Below are positions 1 through 8,710 of a stretch of DNA of 64,000 nt, in pieces. Source of the DNA: Pedobacter polaris (GTDB lineage: Bacteria; Bacteroidota; Bacteroidia; Sphingobacteriales; Sphingobacteriaceae); contig NZ_SWBR01000002.1 of NCBI RefSeq assembly GCF_005116505.1, forward strand, positions 248,314 to 312,313. Reading direction: 5' to 3'. Within the stretch, counting starts at the first letter, position 1; each line of letters starts with the position of its first letter. Both the position numbers and the translations under genes were made by a program. The notes beneath the pieces were generated by a model. It was not told where the DNA came from. It searched no databases and worked only from the letters and a program-made list of their open reading frames with translations.

Positions 1-52
1 TACCAATAAAGGCTACAATTGCAACAGCGATAAATAGTTTAGTTAATTTCAT
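1..52 (-). CDS. N-terminus of a secreted protein (clipped by window edge)
   Basis: Reading leftward from an ATG at 52-50, the frame is open to the window edge and gives 17 residues (MKLTKLFIAVAIVAFIG...). A short basic start followed by a hydrophobic run is a typical Sec signal peptide. The start lies one base past the stop of the LTA-synthase-like gene, so the two are probably co-transcribed. Nothing of the mature protein is visible and no function can be given. Confidence 0.6.
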   Translation of the reverse strand, partial: MKLTKLFIAVAIVAFIG

Positions 53-53
53 G

Positions 54-1919
54 TTATAGTTTTATAAATTGTTGATATACTGTTTGTAAGTAGGATTGTC
101 CTAATTTAAGATTGTGATTCGTTTTTATAATATCTTTTGAATTGCTATTGTACAAAATATTTTTCCCAATGTTATCAAATGTAACGCAATGGTTATCATT
201 TACGAAGCCCAAGCCGTTGTCCCAGGTAAAGAAGGCAAAGTGTTTGGTATATGGATTTAATAAGTTTTTACTCCATAAAAAATCTTGATGAGGAATATTT
301 AATTGTGCCAATAAGGTTGCTGCAATGTCTTGTTGACTACCTATTTGACTTAATTTTTTGCCTTTATATTCATCTTTAATTACATCGCCATAAAAGAGTA
401 AAGGAATATGGTAGCGCTGAGGTTGAAATATTTCGAACTTGTTTTTTGGATAAAGATGCCCATGATCTGCTACAAATATAAATAGTGTGTTTTTATACCA
501 TGCTTGTTTTCTAGCTGCAATTAGATAAGAATTAATACACGAATCAGTATAAAAAGCTGTGCTTTTAAACTCTTGAATGATATCTTTTTTACCAAACTTA
601 GGTGTAGTAGGAACTTCAAAGGGTTCGTGATTGGTTAAAGATAAAATGGTAGAAAAGAAAGGTTGCTTAGTTTGATTGAGTTCTTGCAACTGCCTATTGA
701 AAACCAGCCCATCATAAGCTCCCCATTTGGAATTCATGTCTTTCTTGTCAAAACTATTTTTATCTATTAGTTTTTGATAGCTGTGACCTAAAATAAAAGC
801 TTTGTAATTATCAAACTCTGACTCACCACCATAATAAAATGAGGTTTGATAATTGTTTTGGAAAAGCTTCTGACTAATGGCAGGGATTTTCTGCATCTTT
901 TCAGGCCACTTTACAATACTTCCTGTTCCAAGAGTAGGAAAGCCTGTAAGAGTTCCAATTAAACCTTTGTCAGTTCTGTTTCCGGCAGCATAAATATTAG
1001 TAAATAAAACGCCTTTATTTGTTAAACTGTCAAAATTTGGGGTAATTCCATCTTCGTTTCCAAGTGTTTTTGTTAAGTCTGCTGTAAAACTCTCTAAAAT
1101 AAAAATTACAATATTTGGTCGCTTAGTTTTTAAAATAGAAACCGTTGTATCTTTTTCTACGCTGTATAACTCTGTAATTTCTTTTTCTGCAGTTGCATTA
1201 TCAAAGTATAAGTATGGATTTTTGTTTGTCTTTTTAGATGCTAAAATACTTGAGATTAAATTCCACTCTGTATTTAAGGAAGCATGATTTAAAATCTCAT
1301 ATTTAGAGAAATAGGCCATGCTTTGATTGTTAGGTGCAACATCCCAACCACCTCTAATCAATAAAAAGTTAACACCAAGCAGAATAACAGTAACAATTAC
1401 TTTTAGCCAAAATGGTGTTTTAATAAAGTTAATTTGTTTTTTATTGATTAAAAAGTTCAGGTATAATCCTGACCCAATCAATATAATTAGCACAAATAAA
1501 GACAATAGGATAGGGGAAGAAGCGCTTGAAGCAAATGCTTCATTTGGTGTGTCAACAGCAAATGAAAGTGCTCTCGCATTAACTTTGCTACCCCATTCTC
1601 TATAAATATTAAAATTAATAACAGAAAGCAGACTGAAAACTACAATTAAAATCTTGTTGTAAACTGATGCCCATTTTAAACTGATATGATCTCTTTTAGA
1701 GAAATACCAAATAGAGAAAATAATTAGCGGAATCACGACTAAGTAAGCAGTCATTGATAAATCTAAGCGTAACGCATGGTAAAAGGTAGATAGCTTTTCT
1801 CCAAATGGGAGGCCTCTCAGTTTTTTATGAAAGATAAATAAGAAGATAAATCTATCTAGGGCAAAGAATAATAACCAGAATAAAAAAAATCGTACAAAAA
1901 AAATCAGGCTTTTAAACAT
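54..1919 (-). CDS. LTA synthase-like membrane sulfatase/phosphotransferase
   Basis: This is a 621-residue inner-membrane enzyme of the alkaline phosphatase/sulfatase superfamily, with lipoteichoic-acid-synthase architecture. About five hydrophobic segments lie in residues 1-190 and the catalytic domain spans roughly 266-590. Visible catalytic features are the metal-binding Glu in ILES (E276), the likely nucleophile Thr in NRTDKG (T316), a TNHEPF motif (H431) and the metal-binding ADHGH motif (485-488). Gram-negative members transfer phosphoglycerol or phosphoethanolamine groups to envelope glycans or lipids, or act as sulfatases; the substrate here is unknown. The ATG lies inside a terminator-like hairpin (see 1897-1959). 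It is followed after one base by the clipped secreted protein. Confidence 0.85.
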   Translation of the reverse strand: MFKSLIFFVRFFLFWLLFFALDRFIFLFIFHKKLRGLPFGEKLSTFYHALRLDLSMTAYLVVIPLIIFSIWYFSKRDHISLKWASVYNKILIVVFSLLSVINFNIYREWGSKVNARALSFAVDTPNEAFASSASSPILLSLFVLIILIGSGLYLNFLINKKQINFIKTPFWLKVIVTVILLGVNFLLIRGGWDVAPNNQSMAYFSKYEILNHASLNTEWNLISSILASKKTNKNPYLYFDNATAEKEITELYSVEKDTTVSILKTKRPNIVIFILESFTADLTKTLGNEDGITPNFDSLTNKGVLFTNIYAAGNRTDKGLIGTLTGFPTLGTGSIVKWPEKMQKIPAISQKLFQNNYQTSFYYGGESEFDNYKAFILGHSYQKLIDKNSFDKKDMNSKWGAYDGLVFNRQLQELNQTKQPFFSTILSLTNHEPFEVPTTPKFGKKDIIQEFKSTAFYTDSCINSYLIAARKQAWYKNTLFIFVADHGHLYPKNKFEIFQPQRYHIPLLFYGDVIKDEYKGKKLSQIGSQQDIAATLLAQLNIPHQDFLWSKNLLNPYTKHFAFFTWDNGLGFVNDNHCVTFDNIGKNILYNSNSKDIIKTNHNLKLGQSYLQTVYQQFIKL

Positions 1920-1959
1920 TGGCGCAATTTAATAAAAATGCCAAAATAAAAGCCTGATT
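1897..1959 (-). terminator. Intrinsic terminator overlapping the LTA-synthase-like start codon
   Basis: Perfect 13-base arms at 1947-1959 and 1902-1914 form a hairpin in leftward transcripts, with a possible inner stem TTGGC/GCCAA. Eight U residues follow directly. This is a textbook terminator for the gene at 1985-2665. Unusually, the ATG of the next gene (1919-1917) lies in the loop side and the U tract encodes its early Phe codons. Confidence 0.75.
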
Positions 1960-1984
1960 CGATAGAAAGCATTATTAAAGGTGA

Positions 1985-2665
1985 TTATTCTCCACCACCA
2001 CCTTGCATGGCCATAATTTCTTCCATAGTTTTAACTTCATAACCCTTAGGAACATCTAAATTAAAAGGACCTGCTTTTTCTTCTTTGATTTCTTTAACGG
2101 TTAAAGTTTGTTTAATTCCTTGTTGAAAGTGCGTGTATTTAATCAAAGAACCTTTAACATCTTTAAAATTTTCACCAGAAAAACCAGTTGGCAATTCGAT
2201 ATCAGTTGTTGCCCATAGTTCATAAGTGCCACCTTTATCGTCTTTATAAGTATATTTTTCTGTGTTGTATGAGCCAATCATTTTTTTCTCACCAGTAGCT
2301 TTGAAATCACTAAATTTTGGAGAGCTGGCTTTTTGTTTATCATATTCTGCTTTGCCTTGTTTAACAGCAAATTGCATTTGCGCAACTGGAACATCAATTA
2401 ATACTAAACCTAAATTTGAAACTACATCTTGCAAAACAGTAATGGTAGCGGGACCTTGTTCCATTTCCATTCTGATCATTGGACCATTAAATTTTACTTT
2501 TTGCTCAGTAGGCAACATAGCAACTGCTGCTTCTTGTTCTGCTGTAGGAGCATATTCAACTTTATAAGTAATAGTTCCTTCAGTTATTTTCTTTTGTGCA
2601 TGTGCAATAATTGCTGTGCTGATTAAGATTGCGGCTAAAATGCCAGTTTTCATAGATTTAAACAT
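1985..2665 (-). CDS. Secreted protein, DUF4412-like
   Basis: 226 residues with a clear Sec signal peptide ending near AHAQ (about residue 24). An alternative in-frame start at M5 (2653) gives the more usual MKTG start. The mature part is beta-rich and polar, and its ITEGTITYKVEY opening and 'GSYNTEKYTYKD' segment recall periplasmic DUF4412/GLPGLI-type proteins of Bacteroidota. The C-terminus is acidic and glycine-rich. No catalytic motif is seen and the function is unknown. It sits 22 bases downstream of the enoyl-CoA hydratase start-to-stop series on the same strand and ends at a strong terminator. Confidence 0.8.
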   Translation of the reverse strand: MFKSMKTGILAAILISTAIIAHAQKKITEGTITYKVEYAPTAEQEAAVAMLPTEQKVKFNGPMIRMEMEQGPATITVLQDVVSNLGLVLIDVPVAQMQFAVKQGKAEYDKQKASSPKFSDFKATGEKKMIGSYNTEKYTYKDDKGGTYELWATTDIELPTGFSGENFKDVKGSLIKYTHFQQGIKQTLTVKEIKEEKAGPFNLDVPKGYEVKTMEEIMAMQGGGGE

Positions 2666-2687
2666 AGTATTAATTTTAGTTATTTAT

Positions 2688-3467
2688 TTACCATTTAGTT
2701 TTTTCTTTGTTTAGGAATGATGCTACTCCTTTTTTAAAATCATCACTTTCCCTAACTCTTGCATTGATCTGTACAGCCATATCCAAACTCTTTTCTAACA
2801 AAGGATAAGTAGTTTGGTTTATTAATTGTTTAGTAACCATTAATGCGCTTGCAGAAGCATTGTTACACAAATCTAATGCAAAATCCTTTACTCTTTGAGC
2901 AATATCTTCCTTTTTTGTTACAAAAGTTATGAGGTTATACTTTAATGCATCTTCAGCCGAAAAGAGCTCGCCTGTTAATAATATCTTCTTAGCCACGGTT
3001 TCACTTGTTTTACGCATTAAAAAGCAAGATACAATTGCTGGTACAAAACCCAATTTAACTTCTGTATAGCCAAAATTAGCTTCTGGGACAGCAAATATAA
3101 TATCACATACTGTTGCCAGACCACAGCCACCTGCAATAGCATGGCCCTCTACTTGTGCAATTACAATTTTCGGTAAGTAACAAATCGTAGTAAATAGTTT
3201 CTTTAAATTATTTGAGTCTGCTAAATTTTCTTCATAGGTGTTTTGTTGCAACTGTTGAAGATAAGCTAAATCTGCACCTGCACTAAATGTACCTCCGTTA
3301 GCTTTTAGCACTATCACTTTTACTTCCTCATCTTCGCTAGCCTTTAATAAATAGTCAGTAAGTTGGGCAATTAGGTCCGGATTCAGCGCATTTCTTTTAT
3401 CAACCCTGTTAAGTGTTATGCTAGCTATTCTATCTTTTACTATATATAAAACAAGGTCTTCACTCAT
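2688..3467 (-). CDS. Enoyl-CoA hydratase/isomerase family protein
   Basis: 259 residues, the usual length for a crotonase-fold enzyme. Both oxyanion-hole motifs are present: FSAGADLAYL (about 61-70) and IAGGCGL (about 111-117). The catalytic-type Glu is in FGYTEVKLGFVPA (about 137). Members hydrate enoyl-CoA or isomerise or cleave acyl-CoA; methylglutaconyl-CoA hydratase (leucine breakdown) is the closest guess by motif style, but the substrate is not determined. It begins four bases after comEC ends, so it may be read as the tail of that operon, though nothing links it to DNA uptake. Confidence 0.88.
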   Translation of the reverse strand: MSEDLVLYIVKDRIASITLNRVDKRNALNPDLIAQLTDYLLKASEDEEVKVIVLKANGGTFSAGADLAYLQQLQQNTYEENLADSNNLKKLFTTICYLPKIVIAQVEGHAIAGGCGLATVCDIIFAVPEANFGYTEVKLGFVPAIVSCFLMRKTSETVAKKILLTGELFSAEDALKYNLITFVTKKEDIAQRVKDFALDLCNNASASALMVTKQLINQTTYPLLEKSLDMAVQINARVRESDDFKKGVASFLNKEKTKW

Positions 3468-3471
3468 ATAT

Positions 3472-5559
3472 TTATTTTATGTTAATCAAATATGCCTTAT
3501 TTTTCTTTAAAGTGTAATGTTGCAATTGAAATTTATTTGCTTCTTCTTCAAATCTTTTAATTTTATAGTCTTTGTTACTTGCATCTATTAACAAGGTTGA
3601 AAATATAATCTCAGTCCTTAATTCTTGTATGGATTTTTTAGGATTTTGATGCAACCACACGGAATTAAACTTAGGTAACTGCTGCATTTTTCTATAGTTA
3701 AAACCTTGATCTATAAGCAGAATTTTATAATCGTAAAAGCTAATTTGATGCTCTTTTTTTATCAAAGAATTGATGGTGGTGTCTTGTCCCCATTTCACAA
3801 ATAAAATTTCTTTAATCTGCATTTTTTCTAGTGCAGGATTAACAAAGAATTGAAAATTTTTATCTTCTGCCATTAAATCAGTAACTAGAATAGCTTTCTT
3901 TGAATCGATAAATGCTACTGCATAATTTTTCCTTAAGCTAAAAAAAAGTATTTTTCTTTGGCGAGATGCTAATATTTTATTATATGCTGAATAAGATTGA
4001 AAAGCGACAAGCAGAATAATTGAAACTATTAAAAGTTTTTTTCGATAGTTAGTCAAAGCAAAAATTAAAATGGCTAAAGCAACACTTAGTAAGAGCAATT
4101 GCCAACAATTTAACCAAATAGCAGTAATTCCTGAAAATGGCAAACTGGCTATCCATTTTAATCCATCATTAGTAAATGTTATAATCCATTCAAAAATTGG
4201 GGCTAAGAAGTAAAGTTTTAATAGCAAAATGCCTATTCCAAAATACATCAATGCTATTAATGGCAAAAGAATAAATAGGTTTCCCAATATAAAATAGATA
4301 GGGAATTGATGAAAATAGTAAATACTCAATGGAAATGTAACCAATTGTGCAGCTAAACTTAAAGCTATTGCAGACCATAATTTATCCAGCCATTTATTTT
4401 TTACATATAACCATTTATAAATTTTAGGTTGAAGATAGATTAATCCAAATACAGAAATAAATGATAGCTGAAATCCCACATCCCATATAAAAAACGGATT
4501 GTAAATCAACAGGCAAAACGCCGTAAAAGCAAGTATGTTATAGTTATTACTGTTTCTATTAAATGCTTTTGCAAGAATAAAAATGGTAAGCATAATTGCC
4601 GAACGTAGCGCTGAAGACGAGAAACCCGTTAGTAAAGAGTAATACCAAATTAACGAGCAAATAAACAGAAGTTTAAATATTTTTAAAGCTCTTTTTCTAT
4701 CTAAAAAGGACAAAATTGAATTTAAAAGAAAGAAAATAATGCCAACATGTGCACCAGATACAGATAAAGCATGTATTGTTCCGGTTTTACTATAAGCAAG
4801 CAAAGTTTCCTTACTTAAATCGGCTCTATAACCCAAAACTAAGGTTGATGCAACTGCAAATGCTTCATCATTTTTAATTAGCCTCCTATATATTGCAACT
4901 TGCTTTTTGCGTTCTTCAATTGCATATTTTATGATTGGATTGCCTTTATTGGTAGTTAATTTAGTAAGCTGATTTTCATTAATGAATGTTTGTTCATAAA
5001 TATTTTTAGATGCTAACCATGCTTTAAAATCAAATTCGCCTGGATTGTAACTTGGTTCGACAGTAGAGTAATTGCTTGTTATAATTAGTTCATCACCATA
5101 ATTAAGCTGAATTGGTTTTAAGCTGTCAATTTTTAAAGCAATTAATAATTTACCAGTTACTGCTTTTGATTTTCCATTTTTATAAGCAGTGGTAACTTCA
5201 ACCTCTAAACGTAAAATATTATTGGTTAACTGTGGTTCGTTGTTTACCCAGACTTTTAAATACTTGTAAGATTGATTTGCGTAATAGTCTTTTTTAATAA
5301 ATTGTGTATTAAATAGACAAATCATTCCGCCCATGGTGAAGCAGAAAAGGTAGCATATAACTCCTGTAATGCCTTTAAATTTATAAGCGTTTATTTTGTT
5401 ATAAAATAAATTAATGGCTATTAAGTAGGATAGCAATACAATATTTGCAACTATAGCTGATAATATAAGGCTTGGACTAGCAAATAAATAGGCACAAACT
5501 ATTCCTGCAATAAAAGGAAGTAAAATCCTAACGAAAACTATTTCTGATTTAAATGTCAC
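3472..5559 (-). CDS. comEC: ComEC/Rec2 family DNA-uptake channel
   Basis: 695 residues. There are N-terminal membrane helices, then a DUF4131-type OB-like domain (about 90-190), then the Competence-domain helices with the hallmark GTIHALSVSGAHVG (about 258-271) and a further multi-helix region to about residue 505. ComEC carries single-stranded DNA across the inner membrane in natural transformation. The last ~180 residues occupy the place of the metallo-beta-lactamase domain, but I find no HxHxDH motif, so the nuclease site seems lost or absent. Three bases separate it from the upstream HHH-barrel gene, indicating one operon. Confidence 0.9.
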   Translation of the reverse strand: MTFKSEIVFVRILLPFIAGIVCAYLFASPSLILSAIVANIVLLSYLIAINLFYNKINAYKFKGITGVICYLFCFTMGGMICLFNTQFIKKDYYANQSYKYLKVWVNNEPQLTNNILRLEVEVTTAYKNGKSKAVTGKLLIALKIDSLKPIQLNYGDELIITSNYSTVEPSYNPGEFDFKAWLASKNIYEQTFINENQLTKLTTNKGNPIIKYAIEERKKQVAIYRRLIKNDEAFAVASTLVLGYRADLSKETLLAYSKTGTIHALSVSGAHVGIIFFLLNSILSFLDRKRALKIFKLLFICSLIWYYSLLTGFSSSALRSAIMLTIFILAKAFNRNSNNYNILAFTAFCLLIYNPFFIWDVGFQLSFISVFGLIYLQPKIYKWLYVKNKWLDKLWSAIALSLAAQLVTFPLSIYYFHQFPIYFILGNLFILLPLIALMYFGIGILLLKLYFLAPIFEWIITFTNDGLKWIASLPFSGITAIWLNCWQLLLLSVALAILIFALTNYRKKLLIVSIILLVAFQSYSAYNKILASRQRKILFFSLRKNYAVAFIDSKKAILVTDLMAEDKNFQFFVNPALEKMQIKEILFVKWGQDTTINSLIKKEHQISFYDYKILLIDQGFNYRKMQQLPKFNSVWLHQNPKKSIQELRTEIIFSTLLIDASNKDYKIKRFEEEANKFQLQHYTLKKNKAYLINIK

Positions 5560-5562
5560 AGC

Positions 5563-7599
5563 TTAAAATTGATAGCGAATTTGAATTTTTACGTCATTTT
5601 TTTTGCTACCATTTATTTCATCAAGCCCAGAACCAACGGTTTCTACATTTCTATATAAAAATAAAGCATGTCTTGCCCAAATATCTAGCCTTTTCCAGAG
5701 TTTATATTTAATGTTGACGTAAGTTCTAAAACCGTTCCCACTGTACATTCCAAACGCAAAGTTGTATAGAACATCATCTTCGTATGCGTAAATTCTACTA
5801 TTGTAGCTTGGTGTATTGAAATACGCAATTCTTATGTTGCCTGATAATTTTGAAAGGTTTGGAGAATAATCAACATCTTGATAAATCATGTATCCAAATT
5901 CTGCCTTTACATTACCCTTTTTAAATTGCGATACTTCAACTCTGTTTTGAAAACTTAGTGATTTGTTTAGCCTCCAGCTCACATCACCTCTATAAGTTTC
6001 CTTTTTAACATCATCTAAATAATTAATAGGAACTTCTATATCTGTATTCTGTTGCTTTAATTCAGACTTGTATCTTAAAAAAGCTTTGAAAGTTTTAGTC
6101 GGTGTATAGGTTAATTGACCTAAAAACTCGTAACCATCAGATGGAGCATCAATTCTAAACTTAAGCCAAGGGAACTTAAAATAATCGGCATAAATTGCTA
6201 TAGACCAATATTTTATAGGCGTAATGTTTAAGCCTGCATAAAATCCTTTTTCATTAAAAGCTTCACTGGCTTCAGCAGTTGCTTGATTAAAAAAATTATG
6301 ATAATCCTTTTGATAATTTCTATGTAATAAAACAGCTGAAACTTTAGCAGATAAGCTAATCAATGCACCATTTAGGTATGCGAAACCACTCTTTAAGTTT
6401 TTAGCACCTTCACCGAAGAAATAGATATTTTTATAGGTATAATTATAATGTAGACCAACATTTGTGATAGTTTTACCTGTGAAATTATAGTTACGATAAA
6501 CTTGGCTGCCGGTTTCAAATTTATTGCTATATAAGGTATGATAAGCTACTGCACCCAAACTTAAATTATCCTTTTGGTATTGAATTGCACCACCAAATAA
6601 TTGCTGATTTATACTGGTTTTGTTTTTGATCTCCGTTGCTGTTCGATGTAAACCAGTTTCATTAATGGTAGATAAAACTTCATCACCATTGTTATCTAAA
6701 TTTAAGCTTGCGTCAAGCTTTCTGTAAGAACTGAAAATTGTAAGGTCAATATTTTTATTTAAAGATACCGTTGTTGCCAAGCCTCTAAAAAATGAATATT
6801 CATTAGCAGAAGTGTAAGGCTTTAACCCAACGTCTTTTTTGGCTACACTTGTTACATCTGGTGCTTTACCAAAAGAAAAACCAGACCACAAAGTTAATCC
6901 CTGTCCAAATTGTAATGTATAATCACCAGCTACAATTTTTTTAAAGCGTCCAGTATTAAATATTGCAATATGGGCTGATTGATAGTCTAAAAGAAATTGT
7001 TTTTCTCCACGAATAAAATTTTCACCAGCATCTTTTTCAAAAATTAATGATGCCGAAACTCTATTAGAATAATTGTATTTATAACGCAATAAAAATCGTT
7101 CTGGTGAACCCAAGTATCTACTTCCCTTCAAATCCGTAAATCCCTTTTGGGTTTCTATAACCCTTCCAAATCTTATTACTAAATCATTGTCTGCTAAAAC
7201 CCTCATATTTCTCAGGGTAATTTTATCAACTAAATCCGTTTGGTTAAGCGTTACAAAGGGTAAAAGTCTTTGTATAGTTTCAGTATCAAAATCTGCAATG
7301 CTTTGTAATTCTAGTACATCTATTAACTTTCCATTGGTTTTAATGTGGGTAAATAAATTACTGATTTGCAGTGGGGAAAGAAAAATTAAGCTTTTTAATT
7401 CTTCAGCTGTAGTTTTATTTAAATTAATTGGATGTTTTTTAAAGAATATTAACCTGTCTTGTAGTTCAGATAGGTCATAATCTTCAGGTAGGTTTTCTGT
7501 TAAACTTTCAATTAGATCTTTGATAAAGGTATCTTCCTGTGCCCGTACAGTCCCAATACAACTAATAATAAGCAAAGTGAGTAAAATTCTAAAATACAT
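5563..7599 (-). CDS. Outer-membrane beta-barrel with N-terminal ComEA-like helix-hairpin-helix region
   Basis: The chosen start is the ATG at 7599 because it gives a clean signal peptide (cleavage near VRA-Q, residue 20); an upstream ATG at 7638 would place charged residues before it. The product is 678 residues. Residues ~57-116 resemble the tandem helix-hairpin-helix of ComEA (INLNKTTAEEL... then a second hairpin), but the GIG glycines are replaced (FLSPLQ, ADFDTE). From ~130 to the end the protein is strand after strand with aromatic girdles and a C-terminal IQIRYQF, typical of an outer-membrane barrel. It overlaps the upstream PorV-like gene by 11 bases and abuts comEC. A role binding or passing DNA at the outer membrane is inferred from this context. 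Confidence 0.82.
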   Translation of the reverse strand: MYFRILLTLLIISCIGTVRAQEDTFIKDLIESLTENLPEDYDLSELQDRLIFFKKHPINLNKTTAEELKSLIFLSPLQISNLFTHIKTNGKLIDVLELQSIADFDTETIQRLLPFVTLNQTDLVDKITLRNMRVLADNDLVIRFGRVIETQKGFTDLKGSRYLGSPERFLLRYKYNYSNRVSASLIFEKDAGENFIRGEKQFLLDYQSAHIAIFNTGRFKKIVAGDYTLQFGQGLTLWSGFSFGKAPDVTSVAKKDVGLKPYTSANEYSFFRGLATTVSLNKNIDLTIFSSYRKLDASLNLDNNGDEVLSTINETGLHRTATEIKNKTSINQQLFGGAIQYQKDNLSLGAVAYHTLYSNKFETGSQVYRNYNFTGKTITNVGLHYNYTYKNIYFFGEGAKNLKSGFAYLNGALISLSAKVSAVLLHRNYQKDYHNFFNQATAEASEAFNEKGFYAGLNITPIKYWSIAIYADYFKFPWLKFRIDAPSDGYEFLGQLTYTPTKTFKAFLRYKSELKQQNTDIEVPINYLDDVKKETYRGDVSWRLNKSLSFQNRVEVSQFKKGNVKAEFGYMIYQDVDYSPNLSKLSGNIRIAYFNTPSYNSRIYAYEDDVLYNFAFGMYSGNGFRTYVNIKYKLWKRLDIWARHALFLYRNVETVGSGLDEINGSKKNDVKIQIRYQF

Positions 7600-8395
7600 A
7601 AGCGAGGGAAATTTGAGGTGTATAACCTTGGTAAGCATTTGTTTCTATTGCAAAGTCTAACAGCAATTTTTTATAGTTAATGCCAAACCCACCATATTGC
7701 TTAAATGGTTTGGCTGTTAAACCAGCCCTTAAGCTTAATATTTCTAACAGTTTATAATCAATACCCAAACTCACATCTACTACAGCATTCATATCCTTAC
7801 TTATTGTAGTAGCAATCAGTAGCTTATCTGATGCTTTATAGCTAGCACCTACATGGATTATAGTAGGGATAACCGTTTCTATTGCTTTACTACTATATTT
7901 TTGGAAGGATGGATTGTTTATATAAACTCCTAATGTTAATTGTTTATTCAAGTGATACATAGCACCTACGTCTACTGAAAAACCTGTTGAAGCCCCATAA
8001 TTGCTAATTTTAATTTGATGGTAATTTCCTTTTAAGGCTATAGATAATTTGTCTCCAAATTTCTTTGCTAATGCAATTCCAGCCTTAATTTCATTATATT
8101 CAGAAATGCCATAACGTTGGAAACTAGTACCAATGAAATTATTTTTTACTGGCAGTACAAATGAAATTGCTTGTTTACTTAGTTCGCTATCAACTAAATA
8201 TTTTGAGTAATTCAGGGCAATTATAGGTGTTGTTATACCAGTTATTCCGGAAGGATTTGCCTCTACGCTCCAAATGTCCTGTATGGCAGATCCATTATTT
8301 CCCATAGCCGATAAACGGGGCCCAAAATTAATTTGTGCTAAGCATGGAGTGATGCTAAGAAATAGCATCAATGATAAGTTAAATATTTTGTTCAT
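7589..8395 (-). CDS. PorV/PorQ-like outer-membrane barrel protein
   Basis: The start at the ATG 8395 gives MNKIFNLSLMLF, a signal peptide ending near CLAQ (about 21); 16 codons upstream are in frame but hydrophobic-aromatic and unlikely. The 268-residue product opens with NFGPRLSAMGNNGSAIQDIWS followed by NPSG, the signature start of the PorV/PorQ/FadL-like barrels of Bacteroidota, and then alternates beta strands to a terminal YVF. PorV and PorQ serve the type IX secretion system, but this paralogue is tied to an HHH-barrel and comEC instead. It is first in that operon. Confidence 0.8.
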   Translation of the reverse strand: MNKIFNLSLMLFLSITPCLAQINFGPRLSAMGNNGSAIQDIWSVEANPSGITGITTPIIALNYSKYLVDSELSKQAISFVLPVKNNFIGTSFQRYGISEYNEIKAGIALAKKFGDKLSIALKGNYHQIKISNYGASTGFSVDVGAMYHLNKQLTLGVYINNPSFQKYSSKAIETVIPTIIHVGASYKASDKLLIATTISKDMNAVVDVSLGIDYKLLEILSLRAGLTAKPFKQYGGFGINYKKLLLDFAIETNAYQGYTPQISLAYVF

Positions 8396-8710
8396 TGATT
8401 TAAAAAAAAAGCAATAAACAAAATATTGTTTAATTATAATCAATAATTATAAAATTTAATTTCATAATTAACTATAAATCAATATTTAATTCTTTAACGA
8501 ATTATTTTATACTTAAAAGAAAAGATTTCTTTTAAGTTAAGGTAGGTGCTCTGCTATTTTTATCAAATGATGTTTAGAGTTTTTAGACTATTATTATAAA
8601 TAATTGAATACTCCATTTATATCTAGCTTAAAAACTTTAATACTAGTTATTTAGATCGCATTTGGCGTAATATTTGAGGTGTTTTTACTTTTAAATTAAA
8701 CTAAAAACAC
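8396..8710. other. Intergenic region between divergent genes
   Basis: This AT-rich stretch separates the leftward PorV-like operon from the rightward DUF4397 gene, so promoters for both must lie here. I find no exact TAnnTTTG box; the nearest for the rightward gene is around 8671-8680 (taatatttga), one base off spacing. No open frame or repeat is apparent. Confidence 0.5.

Noticed and set aside
1327..1605. 92-codon open frame on the plus strand inside the LTA-synthase-like gene
   Set aside because: It is a shadow of a well-supported gene on the other strand and shows no protein-like features.
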